21,906 nucleotides of DNA from an uncultured Bacilli bacterium (GTDB lineage Bacteria > Bacillota_I > Bacilli_A > RF39 > UBA660). Shown piece after piece: positions 1-6,710 of the stretch. A program made the translations under genes and the position numbers. The stretch spans positions 1 through 21,906 of the forward strand of contig CANRQD010000009.1 in assembly GCA_947632685.1 (NCBI GenBank), written 5' to 3'. The notes under the pieces were generated by a model. The model worked only from the letters and a program-made list of their open reading frames with translations. It searched no databases and was not told the origin of the DNA. Every line of letters starts with the position of its first letter. Position 1 is the stretch's first letter.

Positions 1-686
1 AAACAATTAATTTATTTGGTCATACTCTAAAACCTAAATATGCTTCCTGCCAAGATGGCTTTTTAGAAATGTCTAGTCAACATATTAATACGGGAATTAT
101 ATTAGTACCTGATAATATTGTAGATGAAGAATATTTATATGAAAATCATTTAATAGGTAATTATAAAACAACTGATAAAAAAGAAATTATGAAAATTGAA
201 AATAAAATTAATCAATTAGATGATGATAATCCAAAAGTAAATGAATATTTACTTCCAAGTGGATCAACTAAACTTGCTATTAAAGAAGCAACAACAGGAT
301 TATCAGCAATGGTTACATTTATTGGGCTTTATTTAGGAATTATCTTTTTAATTAGTAGTGCAGCAATTTTAGGTTTAAAAGAATTATCTGAAAGTAGTGA
401 TAACAAAGAAAGATTTAAAATATTAAGAAAGATTGGTACAGATGAGAAAATGATTAATAAAGCCTTATTTAGACAAATAGCTATATTCTTTATGTTACCT
501 CTAATACTTGCCTTAATTCATTCTATCTTTGGAATCATGTTTGCTGTTAAAATATTAGAAGTGTTTGGTAATGAACAATTATTACCATCTATCATTACAA
601 CATCCATATTTATTGTTATTATCTATGGTGGATATTTCTTAATTACTTATTCTTGTAGTAAAAGTATTATAAAGGAAAGATATTAA
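1..686 (+). CDS. FtsX/BceB-like ABC transporter permease, C-terminal part (5' truncated)
   Basis: The reading frame is open from base 3, so the gene begins upstream of the window; the ATG at 69 is internal. What remains is the end of a MacB/FtsX-type permease. A soluble extracytoplasmic stretch is followed by three hydrophobic helices (roughly residues 80-105, 137-160 and 172-197 counted from the ATG at 69). The first two are separated by a basic cytoplasmic loop containing KILRKIGTDEKMI, which is characteristic of the family. Bce/Yxd/Vra permeases work with an ATPase to sense or detoxify cell-wall-targeting peptides. The YxeA-like gene downstream matches the B. subtilis yxdLM-yxeA arrangement, which favours this branch over other FtsX-like permeases. 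The ATPase and any two-component genes would lie upstream, outside the window. The stop sits one base before the ATG at 688. Confidence 0.8.
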   Translation, partial: TINLFGHTLKPKYASCQDGFLEMSSQHINTGIILVPDNIVDEEYLYENHLIGNYKTTDKKEIMKIENKINQLDDDNPKVNEYLLPSGSTKLAIKEATTGLSAMVTFIGLYLGIIFLISSAAILGLKELSESSDNKERFKILRKIGTDEKMINKALFRQIAIFFMLPLILALIHSIFGIMFAVKILEVFGNEQLLPSIITTSIFIVIIYGGYFLITYSCSKSIIKERY

Positions 687-712
687 TATGTTACAAATTA
701 TTAGTAATATAT

Positions 713-1894
713 TTGATTATTGGAGGTGGGGGATTAGTTTTTACTAATTCCTTTTACAATATGGGTTATTTTATTTCAATTAAAACAGCTATTGTATTTT
801 TTCCTTTAATAGCGTGTGTTTTTTCAATTCCTTTTGTATTACATCAGTATCATAAATACGGCTCAATTAATCCTTTTAGAGTTTTAATTGTTTACTCATT
901 TATTCTTTATTTGATAACAATATATTTTTTAGTTATTTTACCTTTACCAAATAAATCAGATATTATATATAAACCAAATATGGTAAAACTTATTCCTTTT
1001 GGCTTTATTAATGACTTTATAAGAGAATCATCGTTTGTAATAAATAATCCTACTACTTATTTAAAAGCAGCTAAAGAACCATGTTTTTATACAGTTATCT
1101 TTAATATTTTTATGACAATTCCTCTTGGAATGTATTTAAGATATTACTTTAAATGTAGTTTAAAAAAAACACTATTTATAAGTTTAATTTTAAGTTTATT
1201 TTTTGAACTAACACAACTTACAGGATTGTATGGATTGTATTTATATCCCTATAGAGTATTTGATGTAGATGATTTAATTATGAATACACTAGGAGGAGTA
1301 ATTGGATATTTTATAATGGGATTTATAGATAATTTTTTGCCGACAAGAGAGAAGATAGATGAAGATTCATTAGAAAGAGGAGAGATTGTATCAGGATTCA
1401 GAAGAATAACTATGTTTTGTTTAGATTGTTTCTTATATGTTCTTATCTTTACATTTATTTCTTTATTTATAAGTAATAAGTATATACCTTTAATTATATT
1501 TATTGTTTACTTTATTGTTTATCCATATTTTAAAAATGGGCAAACTTTAGGTAGTAAATTTTTAAATGTAAGATTAGAATTAAAAAAATATAGACTTATT
1601 AAAATAACATTACGAATCATTTTCTTATTTTTATATTATTTTGGCAGTATATTTATAACCTTTACTATAATTTTCTTTATAGCCAACAATTTTAATTTAA
1701 ATATAACTCAGGAATTTTTGTTACTCATTATGTCCTTTTTAGGAATATTTCTATTTTATTTAATAAATATATTTGCTTTATTTAAAGACAAAAAAATATA
1801 TTATGATAATTTTTTCAAAGTTAAATATATTAGTACAATTACAAATGAGAGTGATAAAGAAAATAATGATTTGAGATATAATCAGAAAAAATAA
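713..1894 (+). CDS. VanZ-like plus RDD-domain membrane protein, 5' end probably frameshifted
   Basis: The N-terminal half is VanZ-like: several hydrophobic helices, a VILPLP segment and the conserved FELTQ...YRVFDVDDLIMNTLGG region (about residues 165-195). The C-terminal half is an RDD-type membrane domain (about 225-360), with FRR, then a D in the first helix, and a GQTLGSK loop. VanZ proteins are associated with glycopeptide and lipoglycopeptide resistance; RDD domains are of uncertain function, possibly transport. The 5' end is odd. This frame opens at a TTG (713) with no Shine-Dalgarno, or at an ATG (761) lying about 30 bases past a GGAGGT. A well-placed ATG with AAAGGA upstream exists at 688 but in another frame; it runs 19 codons and stops at 747. 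Skipping one G in the GGGGG at 728-732 would join the two frames. The gene sits between the permease and the YxeA-like gene, probably in the same operon. Confidence 0.75.
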   Translation: MIIGGGGLVFTNSFYNMGYFISIKTAIVFFPLIACVFSIPFVLHQYHKYGSINPFRVLIVYSFILYLITIYFLVILPLPNKSDIIYKPNMVKLIPFGFINDFIRESSFVINNPTTYLKAAKEPCFYTVIFNIFMTIPLGMYLRYYFKCSLKKTLFISLILSLFFELTQLTGLYGLYLYPYRVFDVDDLIMNTLGGVIGYFIMGFIDNFLPTREKIDEDSLERGEIVSGFRRITMFCLDCFLYVLIFTFISLFISNKYIPLIIFIVYFIVYPYFKNGQTLGSKFLNVRLELKKYRLIKITLRIIFLFLYYFGSIFITFTIIFFIANNFNLNITQEFLLLIMSFLGIFLFYLINIFALFKDKKIYYDNFFKVKYISTITNESDKENNDLRYNQKK

Positions 1895-1922
1895 ATATAA
1901 AAATAAATTAGGAGGATTAAAA

Positions 1923-2270
1923 ATGGAATATATAAAAGAAAAATTACCATTAATTATAGGAATAATAGTATTTTTAATATTATGTGGAATTGCTTATTAT
2001 TATTTGTTTATAGGAACTACTATCTACTATACTCAAATAGATAATACTAAAGTTAAAGAAATAACTAATAGTGATATGTCCTATGAATATACTTTAGATT
2101 GTTATAAAGAAAATGGTAAGAAAAAATTAATTAAATTTAAAACAAGTAGGGAATTAAGAGAAAGTGCTTTTTTAAAAATTGAATATATGGAAATTACAGG
2201 TGTTCATCAGTGGGAAGAAGTCCAATACGATGAATTACCAGAAAAGGTTCAAGATAAATATAATAAGTAA
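1923..2270 (+). CDS. YxeA-family (DUF1093) small membrane-anchored protein
   Basis: This 115-aa protein has one N-terminal hydrophobic helix (about residues 9-30) followed by an external domain. The domain carries the features of the YxeA/DUF1093 family: YYTQID near the start, then YEYTLDCYKENGKKK, then LRESAFLKIEY. A strong GGAGG at 1911-1915 precedes the ATG. Its function is unknown. In B. subtilis yxeA follows the yxdJKLM two-component and ABC-transporter genes that respond to cationic peptides, and the truncated permease upstream reproduces that order with a VanZ-like gene inserted between. It is the last gene of the operon, with a terminator directly downstream. Confidence 0.8.
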   Translation: MEYIKEKLPLIIGIIVFLILCGIAYYYLFIGTTIYYTQIDNTKVKEITNSDMSYEYTLDCYKENGKKKLIKFKTSRELRESAFLKIEYMEITGVHQWEEVQYDELPEKVQDKYNK

Positions 2271-2278
2271 TTTGAAAT

Positions 2279-2307
2279 AAGCAAGCGTATATAAAGTTTG
2301 CTTTTTT
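2279..2307 (+). terminator. Rho-independent terminator after the YxeA-like gene
   Basis: AAGCAAGC (2279-2286) pairs with GTTTGCTT (2296-2303), with one G-U pair and a 9-base loop, and a run of T follows. It closes the permease-VanZ-YxeA operon. Confidence 0.7.
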
Positions 2308-2312
2308 AATGG

Positions 2313-2318
2313 TATAAT
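2313..2318 (+). promoter_or_regulatory. -10 element for the YjbR-domain gene
   Basis: A consensus TATAAT lies at 2313-2318, just past the terminator. No convincing -35 is visible. The start point it predicts (about 2325) lies after the first in-frame ATG (2324), which supports translation from the ATG at 2360. Confidence 0.5.
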
Positions 2319-2359
2319 ATTTTATGAAGCAAATAACAAGTTTGTGGGAGGTAGTAAAA

Positions 2360-3409
2360 ATGACTATCGAAGAAGAATTATTTAGAAAAACAAAAATTGA
2401 TTTTGATAAAATATCTAACTATGGTTTTAAAAAAGAAAAATCTTTATACAAATATTCTAAGAATATTATTAATGATACTTTTAGAGTTGATATTGAAATA
2501 AATAATAATGGCATAGTTAAAGGTAAAGTTTTTGATTTGTCTTTTAAAGAAGAATATACTAACTTTCGTATAGAAGATAGTATAGGTTCTTTTGCAAATC
2601 AGGTTAGAGAAGAGTTTAAAAATTTATTAAAAGATATTAGAAGCAATTGTTTTACTACAGAAAATTTTATACATGAGCAATCAAATAGAATAGCAGAATT
2701 AATAAAAGAAAAATATGGAGATGATCCAGAATTTGAATGGGAAAAGTTTCCTGGATACGCTACTTTTAGAAATAAAGATAGTAAAAAATGGTATGGCATA
2801 ATAATGAATATTGATAAAAATAAATTAGATGAAAATTCTACTGGTGAAGTAGAAATAATTGATATAAAACTAGAACCAAATGAAATAGAAGATTTATTAA
2901 AACATGATGGATATTATCCTGCATATCATATGAATAAGAAAAGCTGGATTACAATTATACTAAATAATACTATATCAGATGAAAAAATAATGAGTTTGAT
3001 TGATAAAAGTTATTCGTATACTGTTATAAATAAAAACATAGATAAAAATGAATGGATAATTCCTGCAAATCCAAAATATTTTGATATAGAAAAAGCCTTA
3101 AAAGAAAATAATACAATAACATGGAAACAAAGTACAGCTATTAAAATAAATGATATTGTTTATTTATATGTTGCACAACCTTATTCATCAATTATGTATA
3201 AATTTAAAGTAAAAGAAGTAAATATTTCTTATGAATATAAAGATAAAAATTTAAAAATAAAAAAAGTTATGAAAATAGAATTAATAGAAAGATATGAACA
3301 AGGAAAATTATTTTTTAAAAAATTAAAAGACTTTGGAATTAATGCAATTAGAGGACCAAGATATATGCCATTGTCTTTAAGTAAATATATAACTGAAATT
3401 GATAGATAA
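2360..3409 (+). CDS. YjbR/MmcQ-domain protein fused to an EVE/PUA-like domain
   Basis: The chosen start is the ATG at 2360, preceded by GGGAGGT (2346-2352). An in-frame ATG at 2324 has no ribosome site and would sit at the predicted transcript start. In the resulting protein of about 349 aa, residues 1-90 resemble the N-terminal part seen in long YjbR-type proteins of Bacillota. Residues about 95-225 are YjbR/MmcQ-like (DUF419): EFEWEKFPGYATFRNKDSKK, then KWYGIIMNI, then YHMNKKSWITIIL. Residues about 240-349 look like an EVE/PUA-type domain: WIIPANPKYFDI, then ITWKQS, then YLYVAQPYSSIMYK, then RGPRYMPLSL. YjbR folds are called DNA-binding-like without firm function, and EVE domains can read modified bases. 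Joining the two suggests a nucleic-acid-related role, which is inference. It is a single-gene unit with a terminator downstream. Confidence 0.75.
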   Translation: MTIEEELFRKTKIDFDKISNYGFKKEKSLYKYSKNIINDTFRVDIEINNNGIVKGKVFDLSFKEEYTNFRIEDSIGSFANQVREEFKNLLKDIRSNCFTTENFIHEQSNRIAELIKEKYGDDPEFEWEKFPGYATFRNKDSKKWYGIIMNIDKNKLDENSTGEVEIIDIKLEPNEIEDLLKHDGYYPAYHMNKKSWITIILNNTISDEKIMSLIDKSYSYTVINKNIDKNEWIIPANPKYFDIEKALKENNTITWKQSTAIKINDIVYLYVAQPYSSIMYKFKVKEVNISYEYKDKNLKIKKVMKIELIERYEQGKLFFKKLKDFGINAIRGPRYMPLSLSKYITEIDR

Positions 3410-3420
3410 ATTATAATTAA

Positions 3421-3443
3421 AAAGAGTTTAAATACTCTTTTTT
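3421..3443 (+). terminator. Rho-independent terminator after the YjbR-domain gene
   Basis: AAAGAGT (3421-3427) pairs with ACTCTTT (3434-3440) across a 6-base loop, and the T run continues to 3443. It separates this gene from the HTH module promoter. Confidence 0.65.
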
Positions 3444-3472
3444 GTGTTAAAATATAAAAATGCAACCGAAAT

Positions 3473-3510
3473 TTTACAAAAAACAACTAAAAAGTGATAG
3501 TTTGCAACTA
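3473..3510 (+). promoter_or_regulatory. Promoter/operator A of the first HTH-membrane module
   Basis: A -35 TTTACA (3473-3478), a 17-base spacer and a -10-like GATAGT (3496-3501) run straight into TTTGCAACTAA. The same layout and the same TTGCAACTAA block recur in front of the second HTH gene (4962-5000), with about 25 of 38 positions identical. The block would overlap the transcription start, a normal place for a repressor site. I infer it as an operator for one or both HTH proteins. Confidence 0.5.
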
Positions 3511-3547
3511 ATATAAATTATAAAATATTTTTGTAAGGAGGTATTAT

Positions 3548-4903
3548 ATGAATAATAATTTTTCAGAAAATTTAAAAAAAATAAGAAAGGAGCATAAATT
3601 ATCACAAGAACAACTTGCAGAAGAATTAGGTGTATCTAGACAAGCTATTTCTAAATGGGAATCATCACAAGCATATCCAGAAATGGAGAAAATAATAGCA
3701 ATATGTGATAAATTTAATGTAAATATTGATGATTTATTACATAAAGATATCAAAAAAGTAAAAGAGGACTCAAAAAGGAATTTAAATAAGTATATAGATA
3801 ATTTCTTAAAATTTATAACAGATACAATAAACTTATTTTTTAACATGACTTTTAAATGTAAAATAAAATTTTTATTTGAACAAGTAGTTATTATAGGAAT
3901 ATTATTTATACTATCATTAATAGTATATGGAATAACAGATTCAATTTTAGCAGGAGTCTTTCAATTTTTACCATATGGTATATATAATATATTTACTACA
4001 ATAATCGAAAATATAATAACACTAGTATTAATAATAATTTCATTAATAATACTAATTCACATATTTAAAATTCGTTACTTAAATTATTATAGTGAATTTA
4101 AAAATAAAAATAATAATAGTAATAGTAATGATAATAGTAATAATAAAAATTTACAAGAAGAAAAAGTTATTTTTAATAATCAAAATAAAATAATAATAAG
4201 AGATCCTAAACATAGTGATTATATATTTATTAATGGCTTATTAAAAATATTAATTAATATAATAAAATTATTTTCATTCTTTATATTATTATTTTTAAGT
4301 TTTGTACTATTAGTAATATTATTTAGTTTTGTATTATCATTTTTACTTTATAAAACAGGAATGTTTTTTATAGGTCTACTTGGAATTACTTTATCATCAG
4401 CTATTATAGATATTATTTTTATCCTAATAATAATTAATTTTATATTTAATAGAAAAAATAATAAGAAAAAAGTTATTTGGAGTTTTATAATTTCATTAAT
4501 TGTTTTAGGTATAAGTTTAGGTTTAGTATTTATTGGCTCTTTAAAATTTGATGTTATTAGTATTCCTGATAATTTATTAAAAAATGAAACAGTTCAATAT
4601 GAAATGGAAGAAGGTTTATCATTTGATGTTGATAACATAGAATATATAGAATCCGATATAGATAATATTAAAATTGAATATAAAGTCTTTAAGTTTTGTG
4701 ATGTATCATATATAAAACATAATACAAATAAAATTAGTATTTATGTAGATGGTACTAATCCAATAAAAATAATAAATGCCTTTATAGTTAATTTAAATAA
4801 TAAAAAAATTTTGGATATGAATGATGTAATTAAAGATGTAAAAATATATGCTTCTAATGAAAATATTCAAATATTAAAATCAAATAGTATAAATAATTTT
4901 TAA
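3548..4903 (+). CDS. Membrane-anchored XRE-family HTH regulator with an external C-terminal domain
   Basis: Residues about 8-62 form a clear XRE/Cro helix-turn-helix with the recognition segment SRQAISKWESSQAYP. About five hydrophobic helices follow (roughly 110-130, 143-172, 228-260, 268-298 and 308-330). They are interrupted by an Asn/Ser/Lys-rich linker (about 185-202). The last ~120 residues are hydrophilic, rich in Asp, Ile and Lys, and would lie outside the membrane. I read this as a one-component sensor: DNA-binding domain inside, sensing domain outside. The ligand is not evident. The start has a strong AAGGAGG at 3535-3541. At 451 aa it is much longer than ordinary XRE regulators. It is monocistronic and resembles a fused version of the two-gene module that follows. 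Confidence 0.75.
   Translation: MNNNFSENLKKIRKEHKLSQEQLAEELGVSRQAISKWESSQAYPEMEKIIAICDKFNVNIDDLLHKDIKKVKEDSKRNLNKYIDNFLKFITDTINLFFNMTFKCKIKFLFEQVVIIGILFILSLIVYGITDSILAGVFQFLPYGIYNIFTTIIENIITLVLIIISLIILIHIFKIRYLNYYSEFKNKNNNSNSNDNSNNKNLQEEKVIFNNQNKIIIRDPKHSDYIFINGLLKILINIIKLFSFFILLFLSFVLLVILFSFVLSFLLYKTGMFFIGLLGITLSSAIIDIIFILIIINFIFNRKNNKKKVIWSFIISLIVLGISLGLVFIGSLKFDVISIPDNLLKNETVQYEMEEGLSFDVDNIEYIESDIDNIKIEYKVFKFCDVSYIKHNTNKISIYVDGTNPIKIINAFIVNLNNKKILDMNDVIKDVKIYASNENIQILKSNSINNF
4107..4150 (+). repeat. AAT/AGT trinucleotide low-complexity tract within the HTH-membrane gene
   Basis: The run of AAT, AGT and GAT triplets encodes the Asn/Ser-rich cytoplasmic linker of the 451-aa HTH-membrane protein. 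It stays in frame. It is imperfect, so it is probably only a flexible linker, although triplet repeats can vary in length between strains. Confidence 0.6.
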
Positions 4904-4932
4904 AAAATAGATTATCTAAAATCTATTTTTTT
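4902..4932 (+). terminator. Rho-independent terminator after the 451-aa HTH-membrane gene
   Basis: AATAGATT (4906-4913) pairs with AATCTATT (4920-4927), extended by A/T pairs, across a 6-base loop; a T run follows. It starts at the stop codon. Confidence 0.7.
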
Positions 4933-4961
4933 ATGTTGATATTTAATATTGTTAACTTCAG

Positions 4962-5000
4962 TTGACAAATTTCCAACTCAAACAGGTAGATTGCAACTAA
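4962..5000 (+). promoter_or_regulatory. Promoter/operator B of the second HTH-membrane/toast_rack module
   Basis: A consensus -35 TTGACA (4962-4967), a 17-base spacer and a weak -10-like GGTAGA (4985-4990) abut TTGCAACTAA (4991-5000). Spacing and the TTGCAACTAA block match promoter A exactly. A second -10-like TATAAT-type sequence at about 5010 lacks a properly spaced -35. Confidence 0.5.
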
Positions 5001-5036
5001 AATAAAATGTATAATTTTAGGTATGAGGTGAGGAGA

Positions 5037-5684
5037 ATGAATAATTTAGGTGAAAGATTATTTAAACTAAGAAGAGATAAAAAATTATCTCAAGAAGAAG
5101 TCGCAGAAAAATTAAATGTAACAAGACAAACTATTTCAAAATGGGAAACAAATCAAAGTATGCCTGATTTTGATAAAGTTGTTCCTTTATGTGAATTATA
5201 TGGTATTACTCCAGATGAATTATTTATTGAATTAAAGAAAAAGGAAACTTCAAAAAATACTGAATTTGGTATTGATATAGAAGAAGAAAAGCTAAAGACA
5301 AGCAAAAAAGCTCAAGGAATAGCTATTAGTGTTGTATTATATTTTTTAGGAGTTGTATGGATAATGATTTCAATTCCAGTTATGAATATGAATCCAATAA
5401 TTGCAGCTGCTATGTTTTTACTTATTTGTGGAATAGCAACAGGCTTAATAATCTATGTATGTATTAGATATAAAAAAATAAAAACGCCTAAAGAAACTGA
5501 AACTGATAAATTAAGAAATCAAATTTCAGATGTAGTAGCAATAATAGTTACTATTATATACTTAATTATTAGTTTTAAAACTATGGCTTGGCATTTAACA
5601 TGGATAATATGGGTAATATTTGGCTTATTTGAAGAAATATTAAAATTAGTATTTATGTTAAGGAGTTCTAAAGATGAAAAATAA
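5037..5684 (+). CDS. XRE-family HTH regulator with four membrane helices
   Basis: The start is the ATG at 5037 behind GAGGTG (5026-5030). An in-frame ATG at 5007 has no ribosome site and would add ten residues lacking any family likeness. The ~215-aa protein has an XRE helix-turn-helix (about residues 6-60). Its recognition segment TRQTISKWETNQSMP nearly matches that of the 451-aa protein (RQ.ISKWE..Q..P). An acidic linker follows, then four predicted membrane helices (about 92-114, 120-142, 165-181 and 186-206). It lacks the large external domain of the first protein. The next gene, overlapping by 11 bases, supplies one. I infer a membrane-tethered regulator acting with its partner in envelope-stress sensing. 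Confidence 0.8.
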   Translation: MNNLGERLFKLRRDKKLSQEEVAEKLNVTRQTISKWETNQSMPDFDKVVPLCELYGITPDELFIELKKKETSKNTEFGIDIEEEKLKTSKKAQGIAISVVLYFLGVVWIMISIPVMNMNPIIAAAMFLLICGIATGLIIYVCIRYKKIKTPKETETDKLRNQISDVVAIIVTIIYLIISFKTMAWHLTWIIWVIFGLFEEILKLVFMLRSSKDEK

Positions 5685-6561
5685 AAAATTAATTATTACA
5701 CTTATTATATTATTATCATTTATTGCAATAGCATTAATAATATTTTTTATAGGACTTATAAAAAATGATTTTAAATTACCATATTTTAAATCTAATTATA
5801 ATGTAAGTAATAAATTAGTAATAGATAAAAATTATAATCAATTATTTGATAAAATTAATCTTGATTTAGATGAAGCAGATGTTTATATAAAAAAATCGCA
5901 AACAAAAGATACTAGAGTAGCAATCTATGGTAATAAAGAAAATATAACTATTAGTAATGATAATAATACTTTAGAAATAAAATTAAAGAAAGAAAAATGT
6001 ATAGGTTTTTGTTTTAATAAAAAAATCTCTAAAGTAAATATTTATCTTCCAACTGATTATGATAAAGAAATAAATATTAATAATAATTATGGAAATATAA
6101 AAATAGAAGAATTTAATAAAGCAATTATGAATATTACTGAAGATTGTGGAGATGTAGAAATACAAAGTGCAAATATAGCAAATATCAAAAATAAATATGG
6201 AGATATAAATATAAATAAAGTAAATATATCTAAAATAGAAGAAGATTGTGGAGATGTATTTATTAATACGGTAAATAGTGTTACAGTAAAAAATTCCTAT
6301 GGTGATATAGAGATAACTAATATAAATAAATATTTAAATATTAAAAATGACTGTGGCGATATAGAACTAGGTAATGTTAATTTAACTAAAAATTCATATA
6401 TTAAAAATGATTATGGTGACATTGAAATAGATTATACAAATAAAATATTTATAGATGCTACAACTGATTTAGGAGATGTAGAAGTAAAAGATAATTTTAA
6501 TAAATCAGATATAACATTAAAGATAAAAAATGATTGTGGAGATATTAATGTTAATAAATAA
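5674..6561 (+). CDS. Membrane-anchored toast_rack/DUF4097-like beta-repeat protein
   Basis: One N-terminal hydrophobic helix (residues 6-28) with a basic start anchors an external domain of about 265 residues. From residue 130 on, it is built from short strands repeating every 17-22 residues, each ending in an aromatic-or-Cys plus Gly-Asp motif: YGN 139, CGD 158, YGD 175, CGD 192, YGD 209, CGD 227, YGD 247, LGD 266 and CGD 288. This pattern fits the DUF4097/toast_rack family, which includes LiaG-like envelope-stress proteins. Tyr and Cys alternate strictly over the first seven repeats. Two further Cys (109, 113) lie before the repeats. An AGGAG site within the upstream gene and the 11-base overlap indicate translational coupling to the HTH-membrane protein. 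Function unknown; sensor or membrane-surface scaffold is inference. Confidence 0.75.
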   Translation: MKNKKLIITLIILLSFIAIALIIFFIGLIKNDFKLPYFKSNYNVSNKLVIDKNYNQLFDKINLDLDEADVYIKKSQTKDTRVAIYGNKENITISNDNNTLEIKLKKEKCIGFCFNKKISKVNIYLPTDYDKEININNNYGNIKIEEFNKAIMNITEDCGDVEIQSANIANIKNKYGDININKVNISKIEEDCGDVFINTVNSVTVKNSYGDIEITNINKYLNIKNDCGDIELGNVNLTKNSYIKNDYGDIEIDYTNKIFIDATTDLGDVEVKDNFNKSDITLKIKNDCGDINVNK

Positions 6562-6681
6562 ATTAAACTTATAGTAGTTTGATAAAATAATAAATATAAA
6601 AAAGCCCTTTTTGCAATCTTTTAGGAATATGAAATCATAAAAAAACTTTAATAATATAAATTTACTATTAATCTTCACACA

Positions 6682-6690
6682 TGTTATAAT
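6682..6690 (+). promoter_or_regulatory. Extended -10 promoter of the LD-carboxypeptidase gene
   Basis: TGTTATAAT (6682-6690) is a consensus extended -10. A weak -35 (TTACTA, 6662-6667) sits at 17 bases. The start would fall about 15 bases before the ribosome site. Confidence 0.6.
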
Positions 6691-6710
6691 AATCTTAGGA
6701 GAGTGACAAT

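Noticed and set aside
3544..3846. Minus-strand open frames under the HTH genes (also 2599-2799, 3229-3486, 5983-6165, 6517-6771)
   Set aside because: All are antisense to or overlap convincing genes, lack ribosome sites and show no family features.
4107..4150. AAT/AGT repeat as a CRISPR or satellite array
   Set aside because: The units are three bases, imperfect and in frame; they encode an Asn/Ser linker.
5007..5036. Upstream ATG at 5007 as the start of the second HTH gene
   Set aside because: No ribosome site, and the extra ten residues fall before the normal XRE start; ATG 5037 has GAGGTG at proper spacing.
6598..6612. AAAAAA-GCCC-TTTTT as a terminator after the toast_rack-like gene
   Set aside because: The stem would be only five A-T pairs with a 4-base loop, too weak to call as a terminator.
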